Shown here piece by piece: positions 8,077-16,400 of a stretch of DNA of 21,701 nucleotides. Position 1 is the first letter of the stretch. The number at the start of each line of letters is the position of its first letter. Origin of the DNA: Candidatus Dependentiae bacterium (GTDB lineage Bacteria > Babelota > Babeliae > Babelales > UASB340); the NCBI GenBank assembly GCA_018897535.1, contig JAHIKO010000034.1, positions 1 through 21,701 on the forward strand, written 5' to 3'. Below the pieces are notes generated by a model that made no database searches, was not told the DNA's origin, and worked only from the letters and a program-made list of their open reading frames with translations. Made by a program: the position numbers and the translations under genes.

Positions 8077-10344
8077 TTATTCTATACCGTCAGAACCTGA
8101 CATATCATATTCTTTATCAAAAAAACTTTGTAAGCGTTTACTTCTGGATGGATGTCTTAATTTTCTTAACGCTTTTACTTCTATCTGACGAATACGTTCA
8201 CGAGTAACGGAAAAATCTTTTCCAACCTCTTCAAGAGTATGCTCGGAAGCAACATCTATACCAAAACGCATTTTTAATACTTTTTCTTCTCTTGGAGTTA
8301 AAGATTTTAAAACTTCACGAACTTTTTCTTTTAAATCGTCATTAACAACTGCATCCATCGGTGTATATTCATTTTCATCTTCAATAAAATCTTTTAGATA
8401 AATATCATCACTATCTCCAACAGGAGTTTCCAAAGAAATAGGCTCTTTTGAGATTTTTATTATATTTTTTATTTTTTTCTCATCAAGATTTAATTCTTTT
8501 GAAAGCTCTGCATAACTTGGCTCTCTGCCTTGATTTTGCATATATGTTCTTGTAATTTTGTTAATTTTGCTCAATGTTTCAACCATATGAACAGGAACTC
8601 TAATTGTTCTTGATTGATCTGCTATGGCTCTTGTAATAGCCTGACGAATCCACCAAGTTGCATATGTTGAAAACTTAAATCCTCTTTCAAATTCAAACTT
8701 TTCAACAGCTTTTAACAATCCAATATTACCTTCTTGAATCAAATCCAAAAAGTGTAATCCCCGGTTAATATATTTTTTTGCAATATTAACAACAAGACGC
8801 AAGTTCGCTCTTGCCAAATCATCTTTTGCTTCTTTATCTTTTCTTTGTGCAATAACAAATTGAGTATAATATGTATTAATTTTATCCAATGGAATTCCGG
8901 CTTCGCCTTCAGCTTTTTTAATAAGCTTTGTTGCCATACGCACCTGATTTTCCATCTCTTCAATTAACTTTAAATCTTGCTCTGTAGGCTTTTTAATATT
9001 TTTATAAAATACTAATTTTTCTTCAACAACTTTTATCTCGTCTTCACGTTCTCTAATTTTTGATACAATTTTTTCTATTTTTTTGCCAAATTTATAAATA
9101 AGCTTATTGGCAACTTTTATAGTTTTTATAGTATCAATTCTTGACTGCTTATTTTTTTCAACTTTTAAAAGCATCTCTTGTTTATTGGTTTCATTGTCAA
9201 GTTTACCACGATAAGATCTATAAATAGACTCTTCCTGTAAAACAAGTGATTTTAATTCGCCAAGACTTTTTAAAAATTTAATTTTTTCTTCTTCAAACTT
9301 TGGAGAATTATCTTCACCAAAATCTGAAAATTGAATAAGGTCTTTTAATATTGCAGGATCTTTTTGTAATCTTTCTTCCAATGCCAAAAGATCTTTTACA
9401 ACAAACGGAAATCTGGCTATTGTATCGATAGATTTTATTTTACTATCCGCAATTGTATCGGCAATAACTTTTTCAGTTGCTTTATTCAAAAGTGGAATTT
9501 TTCCAATTTCTTTTAAATATAATTTAACAGGATCATTCAATTGAGATGCTTCTGAAAAAACTTTTAAGCTTTCAACCTCTTTTTCAGCATATGGTTCTGA
9601 AGATATTGAAACTTGCTCTAGAGAACTTTTTATATCAACTGATTTATCTTTAAATGACGACTGCTCTTCTTTTGAAAAATTACCAAGATCTTCAGCTTGT
9701 GCAGCAAGTTCTTCTTTTGAAAGCAAATCAATATTTTCTTTTTCAAAAATATGAAATAATTCAGAAACGTCTTCTTCTTTTAATTTATATTTTCTAGCAA
9801 AAGCAACAACTTCTTCGATACTCAAAACACCAATTCTCTTACCTTTTTCAATTAGCACTTGAATCTTATTGTTTATTTCACTTAATGCATATGATTTTTC
9901 TTTTTTCTCAATTTTTACAACTTTTTTAGATTCAACTTTTTTATCTTTTTTTATTTTTTGTAATTCCGGTTTTACTATTTCTATCTTTGGCTTAACTTCT
10001 TTATTTAATTCTTTTTTTATCTCAGGCTTTTTTTCAAGTTTAATTTCTTTTTTTACAACTTTTGGCTCAATCTTCTTTTCAGGCTTAAGCATTTTGCCAA
10101 CGCTCTGTTTTATTTTTTTTACAAATTTTCCCAAAATTTTAGGTTTTTCTTCTTTTTTTATTACACTTTTTTTTACCGTCACTTTACTGTTTTTCAAACT
10201 ATGCCCCCTTTTTAATAAAACTTTTTTGTTTTTAGACTCCAATTTTTTAGCTACATGTTTTTTTGTAACTATTTTTTTTGTAACAGCTTTTTTAACAATT
10301 TTTTTTGAATTTTTCTTATCTAATTTATTTTTATTTTTTTTCAT
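8077..10344 (-). CDS. rpoD: Principal sigma factor RpoD with lysine-rich N-terminal extension
   Basis: 755 aa, large for a principal sigma factor. Residues 1-150 contain 59 Lys by my count (39%), low-complexity KK-V/I-KK repeats unlike standard sigma sequences. Region 1.1-like sequence follows (about 152-205). Then region 1.2 (LNDPVKLYLKEIG, 269-281), a charged non-conserved region (about 300-500), region 2 (ARANLRLVVNIAKKYINRG to the TYATWWIRQAI melting segment, 511-570), region 3 (about 590-645), and region 4 with its -35-recognising helix-turn-helix (VTRERIRQIEVKALRKLRHP, 713-732). It directs RNA polymerase to housekeeping promoters. Its ATG overlaps the dnaG TGA stop (ATGA), so translation is probably coupled. 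The extension might bind DNA, RNA or polymerase nonspecifically; that is inference. The start could be internal, but there is no better ribosome binding site. Confidence 0.97.
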   Translation of the reverse strand: MKKNKNKLDKKNSKKIVKKAVTKKIVTKKHVAKKLESKNKKVLLKRGHSLKNSKVTVKKSVIKKEEKPKILGKFVKKIKQSVGKMLKPEKKIEPKVVKKEIKLEKKPEIKKELNKEVKPKIEIVKPELQKIKKDKKVESKKVVKIEKKEKSYALSEINNKIQVLIEKGKRIGVLSIEEVVAFARKYKLKEEDVSELFHIFEKENIDLLSKEELAAQAEDLGNFSKEEQSSFKDKSVDIKSSLEQVSISSEPYAEKEVESLKVFSEASQLNDPVKLYLKEIGKIPLLNKATEKVIADTIADSKIKSIDTIARFPFVVKDLLALEERLQKDPAILKDLIQFSDFGEDNSPKFEEEKIKFLKSLGELKSLVLQEESIYRSYRGKLDNETNKQEMLLKVEKNKQSRIDTIKTIKVANKLIYKFGKKIEKIVSKIREREDEIKVVEEKLVFYKNIKKPTEQDLKLIEEMENQVRMATKLIKKAEGEAGIPLDKINTYYTQFVIAQRKDKEAKDDLARANLRLVVNIAKKYINRGLHFLDLIQEGNIGLLKAVEKFEFERGFKFSTYATWWIRQAITRAIADQSRTIRVPVHMVETLSKINKITRTYMQNQGREPSYAELSKELNLDEKKIKNIIKISKEPISLETPVGDSDDIYLKDFIEDENEYTPMDAVVNDDLKEKVREVLKSLTPREEKVLKMRFGIDVASEHTLEEVGKDFSVTRERIRQIEVKALRKLRHPSRSKRLQSFFDKEYDMSGSDGIE

Positions 10345-12131
10345 ATCAAACCCCTGGCCTGTATACCATCTTTAAGTCGGCTAAACAGCATAAACAAATC
10401 TTTTGCTCTTTTTTCATCACCATCTTTTTGAGCATTATGCATTTTTAATTTAATATCCTGCATAATCTGCCTCCAATTTTTCTTGGAAAAAAGCAACAAT
10501 AGCTCATCAAAAATCTCTTTTGATTTACTTTGATCAAACTTTAAGCTACAACCAACCACCCAATCCCTATCCAAGTTATCAAGACTTTCCAAAAACAAGT
10601 TAAATAGATCAGCCGAAGAATTATTATTTAATATAATATTTTGTAATTTTTTTAATAAAATCTGAATATGATCAGAAAAATATTCTATTAAATCTTCAGG
10701 GACAAAAAACTTATCGGTTTTGTCTATGTTGTTTATTATAACAGAAAATATATGTTCCTCCAAAGAGGTTGATCCATCTATTTTGTTATTTTCAATGTTA
10801 ACGTTTTCTTCCAACGCGGGTAAATTTGAATCATCTATATTTTTAGCTATATTTTCAAAAACAATGCCGGTAATGGAAGAAATGGATAACCCCATAATTT
10901 TTGCAGCTCTATGTATTAAAATTTCTCGTTTCAATGAGTCATCTATTTTTGCAATCAAATTTAAAATTTTACGTCCTGTAATCATTTGATCGGATAAAAC
11001 AGATTCTGAAAAATTTTGGCCATTTTTATCTATAAAAAATTCAAAAATTGATAAAGCAGAATCTATTAATAAATCCAAATTATGATTTTTTTCCAAAAAT
11101 GATGCCGGATCTTCAGAACTTGGCAACTTAATAACTTTTAATTCAAGATCTACATTCCAACAAAGTTCCGTTAACCGCAATATTGCATTTTGCCCTGCGC
11201 TATCACCATCATAAAGCACATAAACAGTATGAGCATATCTTGATAAAAGCCTTAAATGATCAACGGTGCAAGCAGTACCCAAAGTTGCCACAACATTTTT
11301 GTAGCCATACTTTGTCATAGCAACGCAATCCGTATAACCTTCAACTAAAAACAAATACTTTTTTTCTGTTATATAATTTTTGGCTCTATCCAAACCAAAT
11401 AACAATTTACCTTTTAAAAACCAACTTGATTCTTTGCTATTATAATATTTAGCTCTTTCATCCGTAGATCTAAAAATACGCCCGCCAAAGCCACAACATC
11501 TTGAGAGAATATCGTTAATTGGAAATATTATTCGTTCTTCAAATGGGGAATATAAAACCGATTTACCCGATACAAGAATTCCTGCATCAATAAAATCTTT
11601 TGCCATAAGTTTATTTTTTCCGGCAAATCTCAAAAGGCTATTTATATTTCTAGCACCACCCGGAAAATATCCTATACCAAAATAATTTATTAAATCATCA
11701 TCAATATCCCTTTGATGTAAATAATTTAAGGCATCCGGAGATTGCAATAATTGATCTTTTATCCATTCTGAAAATATATTACATGCATTAAAATAGTTAT
11801 TTTTGGATTCCAAATTTTGACCAAAATTATTTAAAAAATTATCTTTTATTTCCTGCGGCAATTCTATTTTATATCTATCAATAATATATTTTGCCGCTTC
11901 AAACTGAGACAAATTTTCTTTTTTAGATATAAATGAAATCAAATCACCTTTGGCATGACAGCCAAAACAATAAAAAATTTGCTTGTCCGGACTTACGGTA
12001 AATGATGCCTCTTTTTCATGATGAAATGGGCATGGAGCCTTCCAATAATTTCCGGCCTGTTTTAACGGCACATATTCAGCAATGACATCCACAATCGAAA
12101 GACTGTTTTTTAAAAAATTAAATATGGGCAT
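10341..12131 (-). CDS. dnaG: DNA primase
   Basis: 596 aa, typical DnaG length. It synthesises RNA primers for replication. The N-terminal CHC2 zinc finger is visible: C34, H37, C55, C58 (CPFHHE...YCFGCHAKGD). The RNA polymerase core follows, with DERAKYYNSKES at about 224-235. The TOPRIM catalytic domain has E264 in LVEGYTDC and the DGD acidic pair at 308-310 (YVLYDGDSAGQ). The C-terminal part is the helicase-interacting domain, poorly conserved as usual. It sits 7 bp after lgt and overlaps rpoD by 4 bp (ATGA). The dnaG-rpoD pairing is the classical macromolecular-synthesis operon core; rpsU, usually first, is absent here. Confidence 0.97.
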   Translation of the reverse strand: MPIFNFLKNSLSIVDVIAEYVPLKQAGNYWKAPCPFHHEKEASFTVSPDKQIFYCFGCHAKGDLISFISKKENLSQFEAAKYIIDRYKIELPQEIKDNFLNNFGQNLESKNNYFNACNIFSEWIKDQLLQSPDALNYLHQRDIDDDLINYFGIGYFPGGARNINSLLRFAGKNKLMAKDFIDAGILVSGKSVLYSPFEERIIFPINDILSRCCGFGGRIFRSTDERAKYYNSKESSWFLKGKLLFGLDRAKNYITEKKYLFLVEGYTDCVAMTKYGYKNVVATLGTACTVDHLRLLSRYAHTVYVLYDGDSAGQNAILRLTELCWNVDLELKVIKLPSSEDPASFLEKNHNLDLLIDSALSIFEFFIDKNGQNFSESVLSDQMITGRKILNLIAKIDDSLKREILIHRAAKIMGLSISSITGIVFENIAKNIDDSNLPALEENVNIENNKIDGSTSLEEHIFSVIINNIDKTDKFFVPEDLIEYFSDHIQILLKKLQNIILNNNSSADLFNLFLESLDNLDRDWVVGCSLKFDQSKSKEIFDELLLLFSKKNWRQIMQDIKLKMHNAQKDGDEKRAKDLFMLFSRLKDGIQARGLI

Positions 12132-12138
12132 AGTAAAA

Positions 12139-12912
12139 TTACTTTTTTTTACGAATGTAAATCAACGCTATAAATGATAATATTAAAATAACAAGAGCAA
12201 CTATTTGATAATAAGAAATCAAATCAAATCCGGAAATAAAATCTCTATCGCCTCTAAAAAAATCTATACAAAATCTAGATAGACTCGATAGAAATAAAAA
12301 ACTAAATATTAACTCTCCATTTTTATGCGAAAAATATTTTGCTCGAAAATAAATAATTAAAAAAACTAGAAAAGAAAAAAAACTGGAAAAAAGTTGCGTT
12401 GGATAAAGAGCCATATTAAGAGGTGCAAGGCCATCAGGATTTGTGAATGTTACTGAACAAAATTTATGTAAACCGGCATCAGCACCATAACAACATCCGG
12501 CCAAAAAGCACCCTATGCGTCCAAATCCTTCAAGTAATCCGGCATAAATAGCGACCAAATCAAAAAGAGGTAAAATTTTAACTTTTTTAATTTTTAAATA
12601 AATTGGCACAATTAGCAATATACCTAAAACAGAACCCATGATCCCAAAACCACCAACCCATGGATAAAATATTTGCAAATAATTATCTTTAAAAAGATCC
12701 AATTCATATAGAACAAAAATAAACCTACCGCCAACAATTCCGGCAGAAAGCCCTATAAATAAAAGATTTAAAAAATTTTCGTTAGAAATCAATTTAATAC
12801 GTTTTGGATTTTTATATAAAAAATAGCTAAAAAATAAAAAACCCACAGCTATCATAACACCGTAACTGTGGATCCACATAGGTCCGAAAATATGTAATAA
12901 TTTTGGATACAT
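12139..12912 (-). CDS. lgt: Prolipoprotein diacylglyceryl transferase
   Basis: 257 aa with about seven membrane segments. Lgt transfers diacylglycerol from phosphatidylglycerol to the lipobox Cys of prelipoproteins, the first step of lipoprotein maturation in the inner membrane. The family signature appears as GRIGCFLAGCCYG (131-143), with the essential Arg at 132. The N-terminal IHSYGVMIAVGF is the usual Lgt start, supporting this ATG. FRGDRDF (219-225) supplies the C-terminal Arg cluster. The HGG-type motif reads WVGGFG (85-90), a common variant lacking His. The start codon is only 9 nt from the 3' CCA of the upstream tRNA-fMet, so most of any leader is the tRNA itself. Confidence 0.95.
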   Translation of the reverse strand: MYPKLLHIFGPMWIHSYGVMIAVGFLFFSYFLYKNPKRIKLISNENFLNLLFIGLSAGIVGGRFIFVLYELDLFKDNYLQIFYPWVGGFGIMGSVLGILLIVPIYLKIKKVKILPLFDLVAIYAGLLEGFGRIGCFLAGCCYGADAGLHKFCSVTFTNPDGLAPLNMALYPTQLFSSFFSFLVFLIIYFRAKYFSHKNGELIFSFLFLSSLSRFCIDFFRGDRDFISGFDLISYYQIVALVILILSFIALIYIRKKK

Positions 12913-12921
12913 AATTTCTCT

Positions 12922-12998
<77 letters not shown>

Positions 12999-13029
12999 AT
13001 AAAACATTTTTTCAATTAATTATGCCTTA

Positions 13030-13057
13030 ATTATAGGGGCATAAATCACTTTGTCAA
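13030..13057 (-). promoter_or_regulatory. Near-consensus sigma-70 promoter of the tRNA-fMet/lgt/dnaG/rpoD unit
   Basis: On the minus strand, TTGACA (complement of 13052-13057) and TATAAT (complement of 13030-13035) are both perfect hexamers, separated by 16 bp. The expected start of transcription, near 13023, is about 25 nt upstream of the tRNA 5' end. A 7-bp inverted repeat, TTATGCC (13020-13026) and GGCATAA (13038-13044), brackets the -10 element and could be an operator. This is the strongest promoter visible in the window. Confidence 0.85.
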
Positions 13058-13083
13058 TTAATGAAAAAATAATTTATTTAAAA

Positions 13084-14430
13084 TTATTTTATAATTTTTC
13101 CACTCTTAATTAAGCGATTAAACCTATTTCCCATAAAATATGCAACAACTATCCAAATGCCAATAATTCCCAATGATACGATTGAGCCAAAGTAAAGTAA
13201 AACTTCAGGCGTCTGATTTAAAAATTCATTAAAACCTGAACCCAATGCCTTTGCTCCACGAGCTCCAAACATATCAATCCAGCCTTTTGCTTTAAATTTT
13301 GCATCACGACTTGTCGGAATATACATAACTTCTTTTGCTGGATTATTAAGAGCATAGCTCAATCCCTTGGCAATAATTACAACCAAAAAAGTTACCCAAA
13401 GTAAATTTTTTGGGGCCAAAACATTTAATCGTATAAAAAAATATAATATCGATATTGCTATTCCTATAGAAACCGGAAATGCCAATAAACAAAAGCGTAA
13501 TCCCATTTTTTTAATTAAATAACCTGTGCCAAACAAAGCCATAACCAAAGCAAGACCATTTGTAGCCATTCCAAACATACCAACAAAAGAAGTTAATGCC
13601 TCTTTGCTGGCATACTCAGGTAAACCGGATGCCTGAATCATCATTTGATAGTCAACAATTGTTGAAACAATTTCAAAAAATATAACTAAAAGTAAAACTC
13701 CAAATAAATATGGCCGAGTTAATGTTAGCTTTAATCCTTCAAAAAAGCCTGTTTTTTTCTCCGGACGCAAATCTTGTTGCCCACCAATTAATTCATCTTT
13801 TGGCATAACTAGCATAAACTTTTTTATAACTAAAATTACCGAAATAATACAACCCGTTGCAAATGCAAATAAAAGTGGTAGCCCAAAAGTTGTCGCATTC
13901 CAAGCAAGAAATGGCCCTGTAATTGCTCCCAATTGCGCACCGGCTATAATTAAAAAATAGCCTCTCTTTGCTGACTGAGTATCGGTTGTACTTGCAACAA
14001 AAGACCAAAAAAGTGCAACCATTATTGAGCCGTAACTTTCAACCATTACATAGGTAATCCATCCAATAATTTGAATAAATTTAAAATAAAAAGATCCGAT
14101 ATCTCCAAATGGAAATATAATTAAAATAGAAACGAAACCAAAATATATTGCAAAAAAAGAACCTATTATATAAAAAAGTTGGTGCCTGTGAAAAATATCA
14201 ACAAGCTTACTATAAATAAGAACAAAAATTGAAATCACAATCAACGATAACATCTTGGCTCTAGGCTGATAGATACCGCCAACAACATTAAAGAAAAAAC
14301 CATCTTTTAATGTTTTTAACAACCAATAACTACCTATGGTAAAAAAGAAAGCCAATGAAAGTAAACTAAATTTTTGAACTTCCTTACTACTCAAATCCTT
14401 ACCAAAAAACCTAAAAAATCGCGTAAACAT
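13084..14430 (-). CDS. ADP/ATP-type nucleotide transporter (NTT/Tlc family), copy 1
   Basis: 448 aa, about 12 membrane helices. NTT carriers exchange host ATP for bacterial ADP, or import other nucleotides, across the inner membrane of intracellular bacteria. Conserved features: LKDGFF at 41-46 with the substrate-binding Lys (K42), the Glu of VESYGS (E131), the Glu of EIVSTIVDYQ (E253), and the late block NNPAKEVMYIPTS (362-374) followed by KAKGWIDMFGARG (380-392). It is slightly shorter than rickettsial Tlc (about 500 aa). It is paralogous to the next gene upstream: 31 of the first 50 residues match without gaps by my count. A terminator separates the two, so it probably has its own promoter in 14431-14510, where I see no convincing hexamer pair. 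The substrate cannot be read from sequence. Confidence 0.93.
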   Translation of the reverse strand: MFTRFFRFFGKDLSSKEVQKFSLLSLAFFFTIGSYWLLKTLKDGFFFNVVGGIYQPRAKMLSLIVISIFVLIYSKLVDIFHRHQLFYIIGSFFAIYFGFVSILIIFPFGDIGSFYFKFIQIIGWITYVMVESYGSIMVALFWSFVASTTDTQSAKRGYFLIIAGAQLGAITGPFLAWNATTFGLPLLFAFATGCIISVILVIKKFMLVMPKDELIGGQQDLRPEKKTGFFEGLKLTLTRPYLFGVLLLVIFFEIVSTIVDYQMMIQASGLPEYASKEALTSFVGMFGMATNGLALVMALFGTGYLIKKMGLRFCLLAFPVSIGIAISILYFFIRLNVLAPKNLLWVTFLVVIIAKGLSYALNNPAKEVMYIPTSRDAKFKAKGWIDMFGARGAKALGSGFNEFLNQTPEVLLYFGSIVSLGIIGIWIVVAYFMGNRFNRLIKSGKIIK

Positions 14431-14512
14431 ACATTCTACACTTTCTTGTTAAATGGTTATCCTTTTAATCAAAAAGAAAGTATATCATAACCGATAAAAT
14501 TAAAATTTAAAA

Positions 14513-14547
14513 TAAAAAAAAGCTGACATTTCTGTCAGCCTTTTTTT
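14513..14547. terminator. Bidirectional intrinsic terminator between the two transporters
   Basis: A perfect 7-bp stem, GCTGACA (14522-14528) and TGTCAGC (14533-14539), with a 4-nt loop. An A-run (about 14514-14521) lies on one side and a T-run (14541-14547) on the other, so it can act on both strands. Its relevant job is to stop transcription of the copy-2 transporter (stop at 14566) before copy 1. Confidence 0.9.
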
Positions 14548-14565
14548 AAAAAATATATAAATTAA

Positions 14566-15918
14566 TTATTCAACAATTTTTCCATCTTTTGTAAGTTGTT
14601 CAAATTTATTACTTACAAAAAATGCAGCAACAATCCAAACACCAATAAAACCTAATGATAAAATTGTACCATAAGCCATTAATGCATGAGGTGAAGCTTT
14701 CAAGAAATTTGTAAAAGATGCACCCAATGCTTTGGACACTCTTCCACCAAACATATCTATCCAACCTTTTGATTTAAATTTTGCATCTTTACTTGTTGGA
14801 ATATACATCATTTCTTTTGATGGATTATTTAATGCATAACTTAAACCTTTTGCAATCATCATAACTGCAAAAGTTAACCACAACATTGTTGAAGCATTAA
14901 CATTACCAAAAGCATAAACGCCATATAATATAGCCATTGCACTGCCAAGTACTATTGGGAATGTTAATAAGCAAAAACGAAGGCCCATTTTTCTCATTAA
15001 ATAACCGGTTCCAAGTAATGCCATTACAAAAGCTAAGCTGTTTGCAGACATTCCAAAAACACCCATAAAGGCTGTAAATGATTCTTCGGATGCATATTGA
15101 GGCAATGCTTTTGCTTGAACCTTCATTTGATAGTCAACAATTGTTCCGACTATTTCATAAATTGTTGCAACAGCAAGAATTCCAACCAAATAAGGTCGTG
15201 TTAATAATAATTTTAATCCTTCCATAAAACCTGTTTTTGCTTTTTCTTCAGATTTTACTTCTTGTTTATTAACTTCAAGCTGCTCTTTTGGCATAACTTT
15301 TATAAAATATCTAATTGTAAACATCATAGCTACAATTGCCAATGTTCCAATTGAGAATAATAAACGCATTCCTACAGACTCTGCATTTGTAGCTACAAAT
15401 GGTCCAACTATGGCACCAATTTGAGCGCCAACAATTATCAATGAGTAACCTTTTTTTGCTGCTTTTGCATCAGATATACTTGCAACAAAAGACCAAAATA
15501 ATGCAACAACTATTGAACCAAAACTTTCAATAATAAAATAAGAAGCCCAACCGAAAAATCTTAATATTTCAGGATTTATTGCACTTTCACCGGTTCTAGG
15601 CAACCCAATAACAAATGCAACGCTTGCAAAAAGAACTGTATAGATTGAACCCAATATATAGAAAAGTTTATGCTTTTCTACCATATCTACCAATTTTGAA
15701 TAAACAATAACAAGAAAGCCTACTATAAAAACTGATATCATTTTTGCTGCAGGCTGATATTTTCCACCAACAACGCTAAAAAAGAAACCGTCTTTTAATG
15801 GTCGCAATAACCAATATGTTCCAATTATGAAGAAAAAAGCTACAGACAAAATACCATATTTTTTGGTTTCATCTACAGATAAATCCGGCCAAAAAAAACG
15901 AATGATTCGAGCTAACAT
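14566..15918 (-). CDS. ADP/ATP-type nucleotide transporter (NTT/Tlc family), copy 2
   Basis: 450 aa, about 12 membrane helices, same family as the neighbouring gene downstream. Conserved features: LKDGFF (41-46, K42), the Glu of IESFGS (E131), the Glu of EIVGTIVDYQ (E255), and NNPSKEMMYIPTS (364-376) followed by KSKGWIDMFGGR (382-393). Differences from copy 1 concentrate in loops, for example the hydrophilic 212-230 segment and the 105-120 region. A very strong Shine-Dalgarno (GGGAGGAG) precedes the ATG, suggesting high expression. It has its own 3' terminator and a structured leader. Tandem copies could carry different substrates (ATP/ADP exchange versus other nucleotides), which sequence alone does not settle. 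Confidence 0.94.
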   Translation of the reverse strand: MLARIIRFFWPDLSVDETKKYGILSVAFFFIIGTYWLLRPLKDGFFFSVVGGKYQPAAKMISVFIVGFLVIVYSKLVDMVEKHKLFYILGSIYTVLFASVAFVIGLPRTGESAINPEILRFFGWASYFIIESFGSIVVALFWSFVASISDAKAAKKGYSLIIVGAQIGAIVGPFVATNAESVGMRLLFSIGTLAIVAMMFTIRYFIKVMPKEQLEVNKQEVKSEEKAKTGFMEGLKLLLTRPYLVGILAVATIYEIVGTIVDYQMKVQAKALPQYASEESFTAFMGVFGMSANSLAFVMALLGTGYLMRKMGLRFCLLTFPIVLGSAMAILYGVYAFGNVNASTMLWLTFAVMMIAKGLSYALNNPSKEMMYIPTSKDAKFKSKGWIDMFGGRVSKALGASFTNFLKASPHALMAYGTILSLGFIGVWIVAAFFVSNKFEQLTKDGKIVE

Positions 15919-15965
15919 ATGCTCCTCCCATAAAAAAAATAATAAATTTACTATAAATCTTTTGT

Positions 15966-15992
15966 CTAAAACATTTTAGCAACAAGCTAAAA
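15966..15992 (-). promoter_or_regulatory. Mutually exclusive hairpins in the copy-2 transporter leader
   Basis: Three complementary segments lie 48-75 nt upstream of the start codon: CTAAAA (15966-15971), TTTTAGC (15974-15980) and GCTAAAA (15986-15992) on the plus strand. The middle one can pair with either neighbour. This could be an attenuator-like switch, but the stems are short and AT-rich and the effect is unproven. Confidence 0.3.
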
Positions 15993-16011
15993 AATCCCCC
16001 GTGGCTTAAAA

Positions 16012-16051
16012 TAAAAAAGCCCCCCTGTAAATTTTAAATTATAAGGGAAGC
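16012..16051 (-). terminator. Intrinsic terminator after atpC
   Basis: On the minus strand GCTTCCC (complement of 16045-16051) pairs with GGGGGGC (complement of 16019-16025). The 7-bp stem includes two G-U pairs, with a 19-nt AT-rich loop, followed by TTTTTTATTTT (complement of 16008-16018). It lies about 85 bp past the atpC stop. As with the terminator at 6873-6912, the G-U pairs make it direction-specific. A TATAAT-like sequence inside the loop is discussed under rejected items. Confidence 0.6.
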
Positions 16052-16133
16052 ATTATTATTCAAGTCAAACCAGCAAAGACAAATATAATTTTATCAAAAA
16101 CTAAATATCAAGCAAATTAAAAAAAAATATTTT

Positions 16134-16397
16134 TTACAAATAATCAACAATTAATAAAGCATTTCCATTATGGATTTTTAAAAAACCGCCATAAATATCC
16201 ATAGTTTCTGTTTGTAATGATCCATTTTTTTTATAAAAAAATTTAGATCGCTCTTTTAAAATTGAAATAAAATCAATATGATCTGGACCTATAAAATATC
16301 CACCTGCAGGTGTTTGAAAATCTATGAATTCAACATTTGATATAATTTGATTATTTGGTGCAACTATTTTTAGCTCAAAATATTTTTTATTTTCCAT
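16134..16397 (-). CDS. atpC: ATP synthase F1 epsilon subunit, N-terminal domain only
   Basis: 87 aa. The sequence matches the epsilon beta-sandwich domain: FELKIVAPNNQII at the start, then TPAGGYFIGPDHIDFISIL (the usual T-x-x-G-x-x-G-I-L-P-x-H block) and IYGGFLKIHNGNALLIVDYL at the end. It couples the gamma stalk to the c-ring. The usual protein is about 130-140 aa; the whole C-terminal two-helix domain, which inhibits ATP hydrolysis, is missing. The stop is clean with no visible leftover coding in the next 100 bp, so this is a naturally short version rather than an obvious frameshift. It starts 3 bp after atpD, on the same transcript. Confidence 0.88.
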   Translation of the reverse strand: MENKKYFELKIVAPNNQIISNVEFIDFQTPAGGYFIGPDHIDFISILKERSKFFYKKNGSLQTETMDIYGGFLKIHNGNALLIVDYL

Positions 16398-16400
16398 AAA

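Noticed and set aside
9869..10375. Plus-strand open frame of 168 codons, very rich in Phe and Ser, opposite the 5' part of rpoD
   Set aside because: It is the antisense image of the Lys-rich RpoD tail (AAA/AAG codons read as TTT/CTT). It has no domain motifs and the sense gene is certain.
13001..13083. Terminator after the copy-1 transporter
   Set aside because: I found no GC stem plus U-run between its stop and the tRNA promoter, so read-through into the tRNA operon cannot be excluded, but no feature is called.
16038..16068. TTGACT/TATAAT pair on the minus strand (16063-16068 and 16038-16043), a possible promoter for the copy-2 transporter
   Set aside because: The spacing is 19 bp, and the TATAAT falls in the loop of the predicted atpC terminator, whose U-tract would stop transcripts starting there. 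Not called as a promoter, though not excluded.
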